Assembly: GCA_943359555.1 (NCBI GenBank)
Contig: CALRHW010000002.1
Span: 1-31,056 of the forward strand
From: Parcubacteria group bacterium
GTDB taxonomy: Bacteria > Patescibacteriota > Minisyncoccia > Phycocordibacterales > CALRHW01
Length of the DNA stretch: 31,056 nt
Reading direction: 5' to 3'
Both the position numbers and the translations under genes were made by a program. Below are positions 7,718 through 16,331 of this stretch, in pieces (the stretch's first letter is position 1; each line of letters begins with the position of its first letter). The notes beneath the pieces are model-generated. The model was not told where the DNA came from, did not search any database, and saw only the letters and a list, made by a program, of their open reading frames with translations.

Positions 7718-8702
7718 CCCCTACTTAAACCCAAAAATATTTGATAAAGACGTGGAGCTCGTGCCGATACGAAAAGGTTTTGGCGAGGGACTTCTCGCAG
7801 CGGGAATTGCCGACGAGCGAGTGGTGGGACTTTGCGCCGACCTTACCGAGTCCACACAAATGCATTTTTTTGCACAAAAATTTCCAAAGCGTTTTATAGA
7901 AATGGGTGTTGCTGAGCAAAATCTTGCGAGCGTTGCGTCTGGCATGGCGGCGATGGGAAAAATTCCTTTCATTACTTCTTACGCGATGTTTTCTCCGGGA
8001 AGAAATTGGGAACAAATTCGCACGACCATTTGCTACAACGACCAGCCAGTAAAAATCGCAGGCTCTCACGCAGGTATTTCCGTGGGTCCAGACGGCGGTA
8101 CACATCAAGCAGTTGAAGATATTGCTATCGTGCGCGTCATTCCAAATATGACAGTGATTTCTCCATGCGATGCAATAGAAGCAAAAAAAGCGACGATCGC
8201 TTCAGCAAAAACAAAACAACCGACATATATTCGTCTAGCTAGAAACGCGACGCCGATAATCACGACAGAAAATACAATTTTTGAAATCGGCAAGGCACAA
8301 ATATTTTTTGCATCAAAAAGTATAGAAAAGACTCAGGTCGCCATTATCGCGACTGGTGCACTTGTCCACAAAGCTATCGCAGTCGCGCGAGATTTTGAAA
8401 AGAGAAATATCGGCGTAAAAGTACTCAATCTTTCCACCATAAAACCGCTTGATGAGGATACGATTGTTTTACTTGCACAAGAAGCTGGCGCGATAGTTAC
8501 AGTAGAAGAACATCAAATCCGTGGAGGAATGGGAAGTGCAGTCGCAGAATGTTTGGCAAAAAATCACCCTGTGCCGATAGAGTTTATCGGGGTGGACGAT
8601 GTGTTTGGTCAGTCTGGAACGCCAGAGCAACTCATAGAGCATTATGGAATGGGGGAGAAATCTATTGCGAAAGCGGTGGAAAAAGTATTAAAGAGGAAAT
8701 AG
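7710..8702 (+). CDS. Transketolase, C-terminal (pyrimidine-binding) subunit
   Basis: Second half of the split transketolase, carrying the Pyr domain and the C-terminal transketolase domain. The catalytic Glu that activates thiamine diphosphate is E69 in M-G-V-A-E-Q-N. The substrate-binding loop G-P-D-G-G-T-H-Q with following E-D (about residues 131-140) matches the family. The C-terminal domain begins near residue 195 and includes V-T-V-E-E-H. The ATG at 7710 is chosen; a GTG six bases earlier is in frame but less likely. Translation is probably coupled, because the ATG overlaps the stop of the N-terminal subunit gene. It ends the rpiB-rpe-transketolase cluster. Confidence 0.93.
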   Translation: MNNPYLNPKIFDKDVELVPIRKGFGEGLLAAGIADERVVGLCADLTESTQMHFFAQKFPKRFIEMGVAEQNLASVASGMAAMGKIPFITSYAMFSPGRNWEQIRTTICYNDQPVKIAGSHAGISVGPDGGTHQAVEDIAIVRVIPNMTVISPCDAIEAKKATIASAKTKQPTYIRLARNATPIITTENTIFEIGKAQIFFASKSIEKTQVAIIATGALVHKAIAVARDFEKRNIGVKVLNLSTIKPLDEDTIVLLAQEAGAIVTVEEHQIRGGMGSAVAECLAKNHPVPIEFIGVDDVFGQSGTPEQLIEHYGMGEKSIAKAVEKVLKRK

Positions 8703-8743
8703 GAAGAAAACGTGCAAAAGTGTTTAGACATTACCTACACCGC

Positions 8744-8772
8744 TTGCTTTTATTTGATACATGTGTTATCTT
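8744..8772 (+). promoter_or_regulatory. Promoter of the 8902 gene
   Basis: TTGCTT (8744-8749) and TATCTT (8767-8772) are 17 nt apart. The predicted start near 8779 leaves a leader of about 120 nt before the ATG at 8902, unlike the near-leaderless core genes here. The leader is G-rich close to the start (GGGACGGGACGGAACGG). Confidence 0.5.
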
Positions 8773-8901
8773 ATTTGTAGCATGTACAGAGAAGGCCACC
8801 TATTTGAGCCTTTTAAATTTTTCACATTACTGAGCGATAGGGCTTGGTAAAAATGGTCCCAAAAAAAATCCCAAACAGGGACGGGACGGAACGGATTCCA
8901 A

Positions 8902-9336
8902 ATGATTCAAGGGAAGACAACAGGAAGTGAAGAGGTTTTTTTTAACAAGGATGCAGTTTACGACTTCTTAATTGACAGTTTTGGGGTTTGTAGAAAGATC
9001 GCCCGTGCGATGGTGCAAGAAGCAGAAACTGAAGAAGATTTGCTCCTCGTGCTCAGAATGATTGAGTGGATCAATACAAACTGGAAGCCAACAAAGAAAT
9101 TCATTGAGTTCAAAATGAATTGTTCAAACTGTACTGATGCACTAGTGCGTCAGTATATCATTGAGTTCTGCGAGGGAGCTCGTGCCCGCGCAGAATCTAG
9201 CGCCGGTAATCTCGAAGAAGTGCGTGATTACCTTGATAAAATAGGACTCAGTCTCATCACCCCCGAGGTTGGGGAACTGCCTCGTGCCGTGCGCGAGATC
9301 ACTGGGTTGGTGAGTTATTTCCCACTCCAAAAGTGA
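8902..9336 (+). CDS. Hypothetical protein, 144 aa
   Basis: I do not recognise this protein. It is soluble and mostly helical by composition, with no signal peptide or membrane segment. It has a C-S-N-C motif near residue 74 and scattered single Cys residues. The N-terminal half is rich in acidic residues (E-A-E-T-E-E-D-L-L-L near 45). A purine-rich GGGACGG-type stretch 8-20 nt before the ATG may serve for ribosome binding, though it is not a standard Shine-Dalgarno site. The gene stands alone with its own promoter and terminator between the transketolase cluster and a convergent PfkB kinase, and it uses TGA as stop. Confidence 0.7.
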   Translation: MIQGKTTGSEEVFFNKDAVYDFLIDSFGVCRKIARAMVQEAETEEDLLLVLRMIEWINTNWKPTKKFIEFKMNCSNCTDALVRQYIIEFCEGARARAESSAGNLEEVRDYLDKIGLSLITPEVGELPRAVREITGLVSYFPLQK

Positions 9337-9380
9337 ATTCGCTCGCAAAAGTTTAGGCAGATAATTGTCCCAACTTCAAC

Positions 9381-9413
9381 AACGCCGTAGTCTAGCAAGA
9401 TGCGGTGTTTTTC
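9381..9413 (+). terminator. Terminator after the 8902 gene
   Basis: AACGCCG (9381-9387) pairs with CGGTGTT (9403-9409), one G-U pair included, and the stem runs into a T-run. It lies between convergent genes and its orientation suits the plus-strand gene. Confidence 0.6.
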
Positions 9414-10413
9414 ATATCTTCCTCGGCCTATAATTTCCCGGTGCATTTTTTAAAAATTTTTCCAGAGCATCGCGTGTCAAAAGTCCTTTTTGTGCGCCAA
9501 CATATTGCACAACAGACATTGAGTTTATCGGTCCCCACATCAGCGCCTCGCTTAAAGTTTTCCCGAGCGCGAGCGCGATAGTAAAAGTAGAAGAAAAAGC
9601 ATCGCCCGCACCAGTGCGTTCATAAGGCGGTTTTGGATCTGGATAAGGTGGCATAAACCATGCGACCGTGCCGTCAAAAGCATAAGCACCACGAGGTCCA
9701 TCGGTAATGCATACTATTTTTGGTCCAAGATTGTGCATTCGCTCTAGCAGGTCTTTTATTTCTACATGGTCTTTCCCATCTATTCTCAGAATTTTTTTTG
9801 CCTCGCCGACGTTACAGAATAAAACCTCAGTGTGTTCGTAAAGTCCGCGCAATTTTTCAAAGCCAAACCTCATTTGAAAAGTCCCCGGCTGAAATGCTAG
9901 TTTTATTTCTGGATGTTTTTTTAGATATTTTTCCAACTCTAAATGATATGGTAATGAATTTTCCGCCATTGAACTTAAATAAATCCATTTTGGTGAGCCA
10001 ATTCGCGGAAGAGAATATTCGTACTCTTCGTGTTTTACTAAAATAGTGCGATCGTCTTCATACCAAAGTACATAATGATAGTTGGTAGGAATTCCGTGAT
10101 GCACAGTTACATATTTCGTTGAGACTTTATTCTTTTTTAACTCCGCAAGACATTCATCGCCGTTTACATCATCGCCGATATCAGTTACTAGACCAGAATT
10201 GAGCCCAAGTCTAGATGCCGACACCGCAGCGTTTGGGCTATTACCGACAGATTTCAATACCGTTACAGATTCATAAGGTATTTTTTCACCAAACGGCATA
10301 CTTATAGTGCAATTATCGTGATCAATGTTGCAGTTTACACTTGCTTCGTGGAGTCTGATAAAGGCATCTGTTACGATGTCCCCAATCGCCAGAAAATCTA
10401 ATTGTTTTGACAT
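9412..10413 (-). CDS. PfkB-family carbohydrate kinase
   Basis: Ribokinase/PfkB-fold enzyme that phosphorylates a sugar or nucleoside with ATP. The N-terminal part has L-A-I-G-D-I-V-T-D-A (8-17). The substrate-loop G-N element is V-G-N-S-P-N-A-A (56-63), and the C-terminal signature R-T-G-A-G-D-A-F gives the anion hole and catalytic base D271. At 333 residues it is slightly longer than typical ribokinases, with extra segments around residues 22-50. The substrate is not settled by sequence. The divergent neighbour is a fructose-bisphosphate aldolase, so a phosphofructokinase-like or other sugar-kinase role feeding glycolysis is plausible. The ATG at 10413 lies a few bases after a TATACT box, so the message may be nearly leaderless. 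Confidence 0.85.
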   Translation of the reverse strand: MSKQLDFLAIGDIVTDAFIRLHEASVNCNIDHDNCTISMPFGEKIPYESVTVLKSVGNSPNAAVSASRLGLNSGLVTDIGDDVNGDECLAELKKNKVSTKYVTVHHGIPTNYHYVLWYEDDRTILVKHEEYEYSLPRIGSPKWIYLSSMAENSLPYHLELEKYLKKHPEIKLAFQPGTFQMRFGFEKLRGLYEHTEVLFCNVGEAKKILRIDGKDHVEIKDLLERMHNLGPKIVCITDGPRGAYAFDGTVAWFMPPYPDPKPPYERTGAGDAFSSTFTIALALGKTLSEALMWGPINSMSVVQYVGAQKGLLTRDALEKFLKNAPGNYRPRKI

Positions 10414-10460
10414 GTAAAAAGTATATCATATCAATTTTATTCTGTGGTAAAATATACTGC
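10414..10460. promoter_or_regulatory. Divergent promoter region between kinase and aldolase genes
   Basis: The 47 bp between the two starts hold AT-rich -10-like boxes for both directions: TATACT on the minus strand about 6-7 nt before the kinase ATG, and TAAAAT/TATACT at 10448-10458 before the aldolase ATG. A TTGACA overlaps the start of the kinase gene (10407-10412). Exact starts cannot be fixed by eye. Confidence 0.4.
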
Positions 10461-11330
10461 ATGAAAACATTACGAGAAACTGTCGCGGAAGCGATGAAAA
10501 AGGGCGTAGCAGTCGGGCATTTTAATATTTCAAATATTGAAGCGTTGTGGGGAATTTTTAACGCTGCAAAAAAGCTCGGTGTGCCAGTGATTATTGGTGT
10601 GTCAGAAGGCGAGCGGGATTTTGTCGGTGTGCGTCAGGCGGCAGCACTGGTGAAAAGTATTCGTGACGAGTATGATTATCCGATTTATTTAAACGCCGAC
10701 CATACCTACTCTGTGGCGCGAGTAAAAGAGGCGATAGATGCAGGTTTTGATTCTGTAATTATAGATGGTGCAAAATTATCGTTTGAAGAAAATGTGGCGA
10801 TGGCAAGCGAGTGTGTAAAATATGCGCGTGCTTGTGGTCGTGATGTGCTTGTGGAAGGTGAGCTTGGTTACATTGGTCAGTCGTCAAAAGTGCTGGACGC
10901 AATTCCTGAAGGAGTAACTTTGAGTGAAGAGAGTCTAACGAGTCCAGAGGTAGCAAAAGATTTTGTAGAAAAAACAGGCGTGGATATGCTTGCGCCAGCT
11001 GTGGGCAATTTTCACGGAATGCTTCGTGGCGGAGTAGATCCAAAATTAAATATTGAACGCATCAAAGCAATCAGCAACGCGACAGGTATTCCACTAGTTT
11101 TGCACGGTGGAAGCGGTAATAGTGCAGAAGATTTTCAGGCAGGAATAAATGCGGGAGTAGGTATTGTGCACATAAATACAGAAATCCGTGTGGCATATCG
11201 TGACGCACTAAAAAAGTTTTTGCAGGAAAATCCAGACGAAGTCGCACCATATAAAATTTTAAAAAGCGCGGTAAATGCAGTGGAAAATGTAGTGGAAGCA
11301 AAGTTAAAAATATTTAATAAGCTAGATTAA
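10461..11330 (+). CDS. fba: Class II fructose-bisphosphate aldolase
   Basis: Zinc-dependent aldolase cleaving fructose 1,6-bisphosphate to dihydroxyacetone phosphate and glyceraldehyde 3-phosphate, or running in reverse. Catalytic N-A-D80-H81-T, G-E-L-G-Y (133-137), G-N-F-H185-G and L-H215-G-G-S-G-N (214-220) give the zinc ligands and phosphate loop. At 289 residues it resembles the shorter class IIB group, which includes tagatose-bisphosphate aldolases, so the exact sugar is uncertain. The ATG at 10461 fits the family N-terminus; an upstream in-frame TTG at 10407 would add 18 residues unlike the family. It is divergent from a PfkB kinase, a functionally sensible pairing. Confidence 0.92.
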   Translation: MKTLRETVAEAMKKGVAVGHFNISNIEALWGIFNAAKKLGVPVIIGVSEGERDFVGVRQAAALVKSIRDEYDYPIYLNADHTYSVARVKEAIDAGFDSVIIDGAKLSFEENVAMASECVKYARACGRDVLVEGELGYIGQSSKVLDAIPEGVTLSEESLTSPEVAKDFVEKTGVDMLAPAVGNFHGMLRGGVDPKLNIERIKAISNATGIPLVLHGGSGNSAEDFQAGINAGVGIVHINTEIRVAYRDALKKFLQENPDEVAPYKILKSAVNAVENVVEAKLKIFNKLD

Positions 11331-11368
11331 GCAAACAAAACGGACGAAGTGTCCAAAAAATAAAAAGC

Positions 11369-13060
11369 ATGATGAATCTAAAAAAAGAAATTGCAGGAAA
11401 AATTGAGGGCGAATGTTTTGACGATGCAAAAACTCTAGACGCGTATAGTCGTGATGCGAGTTTTCTAGAAGTAAAACCACGTCTAGTGGTGTTTCCAAAA
11501 AATCGTGCTGACTTGCAAGCTCTCGTTCGTTTTGTAAATGAAAATCGCGTAAATGATCCGACACTTTCTATCACAATGCGTGCGGCAGGTAGCTGTATGT
11601 CTGGCGGTTCACTTAATGAATCCATCATCGCGGACGTCTCAAAACATTTCGGTGGAATTCTTGGTTTTGAAGATATGCATACTACAGGCGGTGGCGGCGG
11701 TACAAATGGTCTAACTGGCGGAAGTGTGCGTGTTTTACCCGGCACTTTTTATCGCGACCTTGAGCCAAAAACCCTTGAAAAAGACCTTATTTTGCCTTGT
11801 TTTACGGCTTCAAAAAATCTCTGCGCCCTCGGAGGAATGATTGCCAACAATTCTGCTGGAGAAAAAACCCTGCGTTATGGAAGAATGGAAGACTTTGTGC
11901 AGGAACTTCGTGTTATTTTTTCTGATGGAAATGAATATTTAGTCAAACCACTTACGCGCCGAGAACTTGATACAAAAATGTTGCAAGGAGATTTTGAAGG
12001 CAATTTATATAAAAATCTTTTTGAGCTCATCGTGCAAAATCAGGAAAAAATTCTCACCGCCAAACCGCACGTTTCAAAAAACTCCGCGGGATATTATTTA
12101 TGGAATGTTTGGGACGAGCACGCGGGCATTTTTGATCTCACAAAACTCATCGTCGGCTCGCAGGGAACGCTCGGCATTGTGACCGAAGCAAAAATTCGTC
12201 TTGTGCCAGTAGAAAAATATTCAAAACTTTTCCTCGTCTTTATGCGTGACCTCAAAAATCTCGGCAACCTAGTAGAAGAAATTCTCCCGCTAAAACCAGA
12301 AACCGTAGAATCCTACGATGACAGCACAATGAAACTAGCGATAAGATTTTTACCCGAGATGCTCAAGACTATGAAGACAAGTAGTTTTTTTAAATCGATG
12401 TTTAGCTTTATTCCAGAAGTGTTGATGATGCTCACGGGCGGAATTCCAAAACTCATAGTCCTCGTGGAGTTTAGTGGAAACGATGAAAAGCAAATCGTAG
12501 ATAAAATGAAAGAGCTTCGCGCAAAAATCGCACACTTTAAATTTAAAATGCGAGAATCAAAAAGCATGAGCGAATCTGAAAAGTATTGGACGATTCGTCG
12601 TGAGAGTTTTAATCTACTTTTCAAGCATGTGAGAGGAATGCGCACCGCTCCTTTTATAGATGACGTTGTCGTGCGTCCGGAATTTTTGCCAGAGTTTCTT
12701 CCAAAAATGCGCGCGATTTTAGACCGTCACAAACTCGTTTACACCATCGCTGGTCACGCAGGCAACGGCAACTTTCACATTATTCCTCTAATGGATATGA
12801 CAAAAAAAGAAAATCACGACCTCATTCCAGTAGTTTCGGAGGAAATTTTTGACCTTGTAAAATCCTACGACGGCTCTTTTACCGGCGAACACAACGACGG
12901 CATTATTCGCACACCGTATTTAGAAAAAATGTTTGGCACAGAAATCGTCGCACTTTTCGCGCGTACAAAAGACATTTTTGACCCGCGCAACATTTTCAAT
13001 CCAGGCAAAAAAGTAGGTGGAACGGTAGACTATATGATGGCGCATTTGGCGAATAAGTAG
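11369..13060 (+). CDS. FAD-binding oxidoreductase, D-lactate/glycolate dehydrogenase-like
   Basis: Flavoprotein of the vanillyl-alcohol oxidase/GlcD superfamily. The FAD-binding PCMH domain is in the first 270 residues, with P-R-L-V-V-F-P-K-N then A-A-G-S-C-M-S-G-G-S, and N-N-S-A-G-E-K-T further on. The C-terminal substrate domain has H463-A-G-N-G-N-F-H and G-E-H508-N-D-G-I-I-R, followed by F-D-P-R-N-I-F-N-P-G-K. These match D-lactate dehydrogenases and glycolate oxidase GlcD, although the usual GDGN is GNGN and the usual G after GEH is N. A Gly-rich insert lies near residues 109-121. There is no Fe-S motif. Likely reaction: oxidation of a 2-hydroxy acid with electrons passed to an unknown acceptor. 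The start may be either of two consecutive ATGs. Confidence 0.82.
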   Translation: MMNLKKEIAGKIEGECFDDAKTLDAYSRDASFLEVKPRLVVFPKNRADLQALVRFVNENRVNDPTLSITMRAAGSCMSGGSLNESIIADVSKHFGGILGFEDMHTTGGGGGTNGLTGGSVRVLPGTFYRDLEPKTLEKDLILPCFTASKNLCALGGMIANNSAGEKTLRYGRMEDFVQELRVIFSDGNEYLVKPLTRRELDTKMLQGDFEGNLYKNLFELIVQNQEKILTAKPHVSKNSAGYYLWNVWDEHAGIFDLTKLIVGSQGTLGIVTEAKIRLVPVEKYSKLFLVFMRDLKNLGNLVEEILPLKPETVESYDDSTMKLAIRFLPEMLKTMKTSSFFKSMFSFIPEVLMMLTGGIPKLIVLVEFSGNDEKQIVDKMKELRAKIAHFKFKMRESKSMSESEKYWTIRRESFNLLFKHVRGMRTAPFIDDVVVRPEFLPEFLPKMRAILDRHKLVYTIAGHAGNGNFHIIPLMDMTKKENHDLIPVVSEEIFDLVKSYDGSFTGEHNDGIIRTPYLEKMFGTEIVALFARTKDIFDPRNIFNPGKKVGGTVDYMMAHLANK

Positions 13061-13110
13061 TCTGAAAACTCGCTATTAGTCATAGAAAGTCGCCAATAAC
13101 TCGCCACCTA

Positions 13111-13138
13111 TTGATTTTTTACTCTACCTATATATAAT
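13111..13138 (+). promoter_or_regulatory. Promoter of rplY
   Basis: TTGATT (13111-13116) and TATAAT (13133-13138) are 16 nt apart. The -10 box ends 6 nt before the ATG at 13145, so a leaderless mRNA is predicted. Confidence 0.65.
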
Positions 13139-13144
13139 GGTTCA

Positions 13145-13846
13145 ATGCTTAGTTTAAACGTAGAAACACGAAAAGTCCCCACAAATAAAAAAGACCTTAA
13201 ATTAAAAGGTCAGATTACTGCTGTGTTTTATGGAAAAAAGGAGAAATCTACTTCTATTTCTGTATCGCTCGCGGAATTTTTAAAGGTGTGGAAAAAGGCA
13301 GGAGAATCATCTGTTGTCGCTCTAAAACGCACCGAAGGTGGAGAAGACCTTGAAGCCCTTATTCACGAAGTAGATCTAGATCCAGTGACAGACGTACCTC
13401 GTCACGCAGATTTTTACGTCTTTGAAAAAGGTCACAAAATAGAAGTTCACATTCCACTTGAATTCGTGGGTATCGCTCCGGGAGTAAAAGATTTGGGCGG
13501 TACGCTAGTGAAAGTATTGCGAGAGTTAAAGATTGAGGCGATGCCAAAAGACCTTCCTCATGAAATAAAAGTAGATGTTTCAACGCTTACAAATTTTGAT
13601 AGTCAAATACTTGCACGCGACATTGTTTTACCTGCTGGCGTGTCTCTTTTAGAAGGTGCAGATGAAGTCGTCGCTCTTGTTGCAGAAGCAAAAGAAATCG
13701 TAGAAGAAGAGGTAGCTCCTGTAGATCTATCTACTATTGAAATGTCAGAAAAGAAAGGAAAGAAACCTGAAGAGGGTGCAGAAGGTGCTGGAGCAGATGC
13801 GGGAGCGGGTGACGCAAAATCAGAAAATAAATCAGACGGTAAATAA
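13145..13846 (+). CDS. rplY: Ribosomal protein bL25, long (CTC) form
   Basis: 5S rRNA-binding protein of the large subunit. The N-terminal bL25 domain covers about residues 1-90, with the family segment H-E-V-D-L-D-P-V-T-D and R-H-A-D-F-Y near 75-92. The beta-rich CTC (TL5) domain follows to about residue 185, including P-L-E-F-V-G-I-A-P-G-V-K and L-P-H-E-I-K-V-D-V-S. The last 45 residues are a disordered Glu/Ala/Gly/Lys tail, common in long bL25 proteins. A clear leaderless-type promoter precedes it. It starts a run of translation and envelope genes. Confidence 0.93.
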   Translation: MLSLNVETRKVPTNKKDLKLKGQITAVFYGKKEKSTSISVSLAEFLKVWKKAGESSVVALKRTEGGEDLEALIHEVDLDPVTDVPRHADFYVFEKGHKIEVHIPLEFVGIAPGVKDLGGTLVKVLRELKIEAMPKDLPHEIKVDVSTLTNFDSQILARDIVLPAGVSLLEGADEVVALVAEAKEIVEEEVAPVDLSTIEMSEKKGKKPEEGAEGAGADAGAGDAKSENKSDGK

Positions 13847-13918
13847 TCTAAAAATAGTTCAGTTTTATAATTCTTTGACGACGTTGAGCTATGTGCAAGT
13901 TTTAGTTCTCTATATATT

Positions 13919-15316
13919 ATGCGGAAAAATAAATTTTTAGCATCAATAGTATTTATCACAGCGTTTATATGCGTTTTCAAAATCGCTGGCACTTCCGATT
14001 TTGTTTTTGCACAAAGCGCTACGTCCGCACCTCAGCAATCCTGCGTTGGTCGCGAAGCACAGTGTAGAGCCGAGCTTGATAAAGTGGAAAAAGAAATCGC
14101 CCAGTGGCAAGCGGTTTTGAAGACAAAACAAGGCGAGACAGCATCTCTTGCGCGAGATGCTGCAATTTTAAATGCACAAATTCAACAAGCTAAACTTGTC
14201 ATCAAGGCACACAATTTATCTATTACAAGTTTAGGAAAAGATATTGATCAAAAACAAAAAACAATTGAAACACTTGAAGAAAAAATAGATCGTGGCAAGG
14301 TTTCACTTTCACAACTCATTCGTAAAACAAACGAGCTTGATTCTTACACTGTTCCAGAAATGATGCTTTCCAATCAAAACTTATCTGGCTTTTTCGCCGA
14401 TCTTGATTCTTTTGATTCAATAAAACGCTCACTTGAAGACCTTTTTACAGATATCAGAAAAACTCAAGGTGAGACAAATGTTGCAAAAGAAGTTTTGACA
14501 GAAAAGAAAAATCAAGAAATAGATACGCGTGTCGCCGTAGAAACGACAAAAAAAAAGGTGGAAGTAGATGAGGCGGAAAAACGGCGACTCATCAACATCA
14601 GCAAAACGCAGGAAAAAACCTACGCACAAGTCGTTTTGGAAAAACAACAAAAGGCCGCGCAGATACGTTCAGCGTTGTTTCCACTTAGAGATTCAGCGGC
14701 CATTCCTTTTGGAGAAGCCCTTACTTATGCGGTTGCCGCATCCAAACAAACGAGCGTTCGTCCTGCGCTTATACTTGCAATTCTTCAACAAGAATCAAAT
14801 CTCGGAGCAAATGTCGGCTCGTGTGTAATAACAAATCTCACAACTGGAGAAACAAAAAGTATCAATTCTGGAAAACTTTTTTCTAATGGAATTCACCCGA
14901 CGAGAGACTTGCCGTTACTTCAGTCTATTGTCAGAGGACTTGGTCGTGATCCAGTTTCTACAAAGGTCTCCTGTCCGTATCTTGTGGGTTATGGTGGAGC
15001 GATGGGACCAACACAGTTTATTCCATCTACGTGGGAAATAATAAAAGGAAAAGTATCTTCAGCGTTAGGAAAGGCTGTACCTGATCCATGGGATCCAGAA
15101 GATTCTATTTGGGCGGCCGCTTTTCTTTTGTCTGGAAACGGAGCGAATGGTGGCACCTTTACAACAGAAAGAACCTCGGCTTGTAAATATTATTCTGGAA
15201 AAACTTGTTACAATACCATCGGACAACCAAATGTAGGATTAACTTACGGCAACCAAGTAATGGTAAAAGCGCAGACTATCCAGACCACGATGATTGACCC
15301 ACTTTCTGGATTATGA
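13919..15316 (+). CDS. Secreted coiled-coil lytic transglycosylase-like protein
   Basis: Probable cell-wall hydrolase cleaving peptidoglycan glycan strands. Residues 8-31 form a hydrophobic signal/anchor segment ending near V-F-A-Q. About residues 45-250 are a long heptad-like coiled coil of the kind found in wall-hydrolase regulators. The C-terminal domain is of the soluble lytic transglycosylase / MltB type: catalytic-type E292 in L-Q-Q-E-S-N-L-G, then G-A-M-G-P-T-Q-F-I-P-S-T-W-E (about 360-373) and D-P-W-D-P-E-D-S-I-W-A-A-A. Two Cys pairs in the last third may form disulfides. The ATG follows an AT-rich TATATATT stretch directly. The family call is good; the precise cleavage mode is inferred. 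Confidence 0.86.
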   Translation: MRKNKFLASIVFITAFICVFKIAGTSDFVFAQSATSAPQQSCVGREAQCRAELDKVEKEIAQWQAVLKTKQGETASLARDAAILNAQIQQAKLVIKAHNLSITSLGKDIDQKQKTIETLEEKIDRGKVSLSQLIRKTNELDSYTVPEMMLSNQNLSGFFADLDSFDSIKRSLEDLFTDIRKTQGETNVAKEVLTEKKNQEIDTRVAVETTKKKVEVDEAEKRRLINISKTQEKTYAQVVLEKQQKAAQIRSALFPLRDSAAIPFGEALTYAVAASKQTSVRPALILAILQQESNLGANVGSCVITNLTTGETKSINSGKLFSNGIHPTRDLPLLQSIVRGLGRDPVSTKVSCPYLVGYGGAMGPTQFIPSTWEIIKGKVSSALGKAVPDPWDPEDSIWAAAFLLSGNGANGGTFTTERTSACKYYSGKTCYNTIGQPNVGLTYGNQVMVKAQTIQTTMIDPLSGL

Positions 15317-15329
15317 TTTTATTACACAA

Positions 15330-16007
15330 ATGAAAGCAGTAATACTTGTTGCAGGAAAAGGGGTGCGAATGGGTGACCTTACAAAAAACACACCAAAGCC
15401 ACTTTTAAACATTGGAGATAAAACTATTTTGGAATATAAAATAGAAGCTCTGCCCGCGTCTATTGACGAAGTAATTTTAGTTATCGGATATCTTGGAGAT
15501 AAAATACGCGCTGTCATCGGTGACTCTTTTGCTGGACGAAAAATCACCTATATTGAAGCCGAGCCTCTTGGCACAGCTTTTGCTTTGTGGCAGACGGCGC
15601 ATCTTCTAAAAGAACGTTTTATTGTAATGAATGGGGACGATTTATATGCTCGACGCGACATAGAAGAATGTTTAAAATATGATCAAGCTGGACTAATTTA
15701 TAAACTTTCTGGTCCGATGAGTGGTGGAAAGATATTTGTAAAAGATGGTTTGGTCGCAGATATTTGTGAAGGAGAGCATAAAGAAGGCGGACTGATTTCC
15801 ACAGGGCTTTTTGTTTTGTCGCTAGTTATTTTTAAGTATCAAATGCTAAAAATGCCCGGCCGAGAAGAGTATGGAATACCTCCGACCATAATGCAAGCAA
15901 TTCACGAGATGCCTATTACAGCCGTTTATGCCACAAAATGGAAGCAAATTAGCGCACCGCAAGATATTGACGTGTCCGCTGAAGGAATGGCGGGCTATAT
16001 GGAATAG
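15330..16007 (+). CDS. Sugar nucleotidyltransferase (NTP_transferase family)
   Basis: Likely activates a sugar 1-phosphate to a nucleotide-sugar for surface polysaccharide. The N-terminal signature is M-K-A-V-I-L-V-A-G-K-G-V-R-M then T-P-K-P-L-L (22-27), the nucleotide-binding loop of glucose-1-phosphate thymidylyl/uridylyltransferases. M-N-G-D-D near residue 102 carries the Mg-binding Asp, and E-P-L-G-T-A (about 75-80) is also conserved. At 225 residues it is a single catalytic domain without the C-terminal hexapeptide repeats. The start is the ATG at 15330, 13 nt after the previous stop; an in-frame ATG 12 codons earlier overlaps the transglycosylase gene. Sugar and nucleotide are not determined by sequence. 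Confidence 0.88.
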   Translation: MKAVILVAGKGVRMGDLTKNTPKPLLNIGDKTILEYKIEALPASIDEVILVIGYLGDKIRAVIGDSFAGRKITYIEAEPLGTAFALWQTAHLLKERFIVMNGDDLYARRDIEECLKYDQAGLIYKLSGPMSGGKIFVKDGLVADICEGEHKEGGLISTGLFVLSLVIFKYQMLKMPGREEYGIPPTIMQAIHEMPITAVYATKWKQISAPQDIDVSAEGMAGYME

Positions 16008-16020
16008 CACCTAGGTTTTC

Positions 16021-16049
16021 TTGCATAAAAACCACTTTATTGATACAGT
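16021..16049 (+). promoter_or_regulatory. Promoter of rpmE
   Basis: TTGCAT (16021-16026), a 17-nt spacer and TACAGT (16044-16049). The -10 ends 7 nt before the ATG at 16057, so the message should start at or next to the start codon. Confidence 0.65.
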
Positions 16050-16056
16050 ATCACCC

Positions 16057-16323
16057 ATGAAGAAAGAGTTACATCCTACATATTTTCCAAAAGCAACAGT
16101 GCAATGTGCCTGTGGAAATAAGTTTATAATCGGCTCTACCAAAGAAAAAATTGAGGTGGAAATTTGCAGTGCTTGTCACCCATTTTATACTGGTGCTGAA
16201 AAGGTGCTTGATACTGCTGGACGTGTTGAAAAATTTAAATCTAGAAAGACAAAGTCTGATGCTATTCCAAAGGCTGTAAAGAAGGTTAAGGTTTCAAGTA
16301 ATAAAAAAGAGACTAAAGCGTAA
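16057..16323 (+). CDS. rpmE: Ribosomal protein bL31
   Basis: Large-subunit protein of the intersubunit bridge, zinc-ribbon (C+) type: C17-A-C19 and C37-S-A-C40 with H-P-F-Y-T-G following, the usual bL31 signature. At 88 residues it is longer than the E. coli protein owing to a Lys-rich tail after residue 60. The start is the ATG at 16057, supported by the promoter spacing and by the conserved M-K-K-E-L-H-P N-terminus. It is followed by a repeat-bearing terminator-like structure. Confidence 0.95.
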   Translation: MKKELHPTYFPKATVQCACGNKFIIGSTKEKIEVEICSACHPFYTGAEKVLDTAGRVEKFKSRKTKSDAIPKAVKKVKVSSNKKETKA

Positions 16324-16331
16324 AGAAAGAC

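Noticed and set aside
10407..10460. TTG start adding 18 residues to the aldolase
   Set aside because: It lies antisense to the kinase start and in the promoter region; the ATG at 10461 matches the family.
16021..16056. TTG start adding 12 residues to bL31
   Set aside because: The TTG is the promoter's -35 box and the extra residues do not fit the family.
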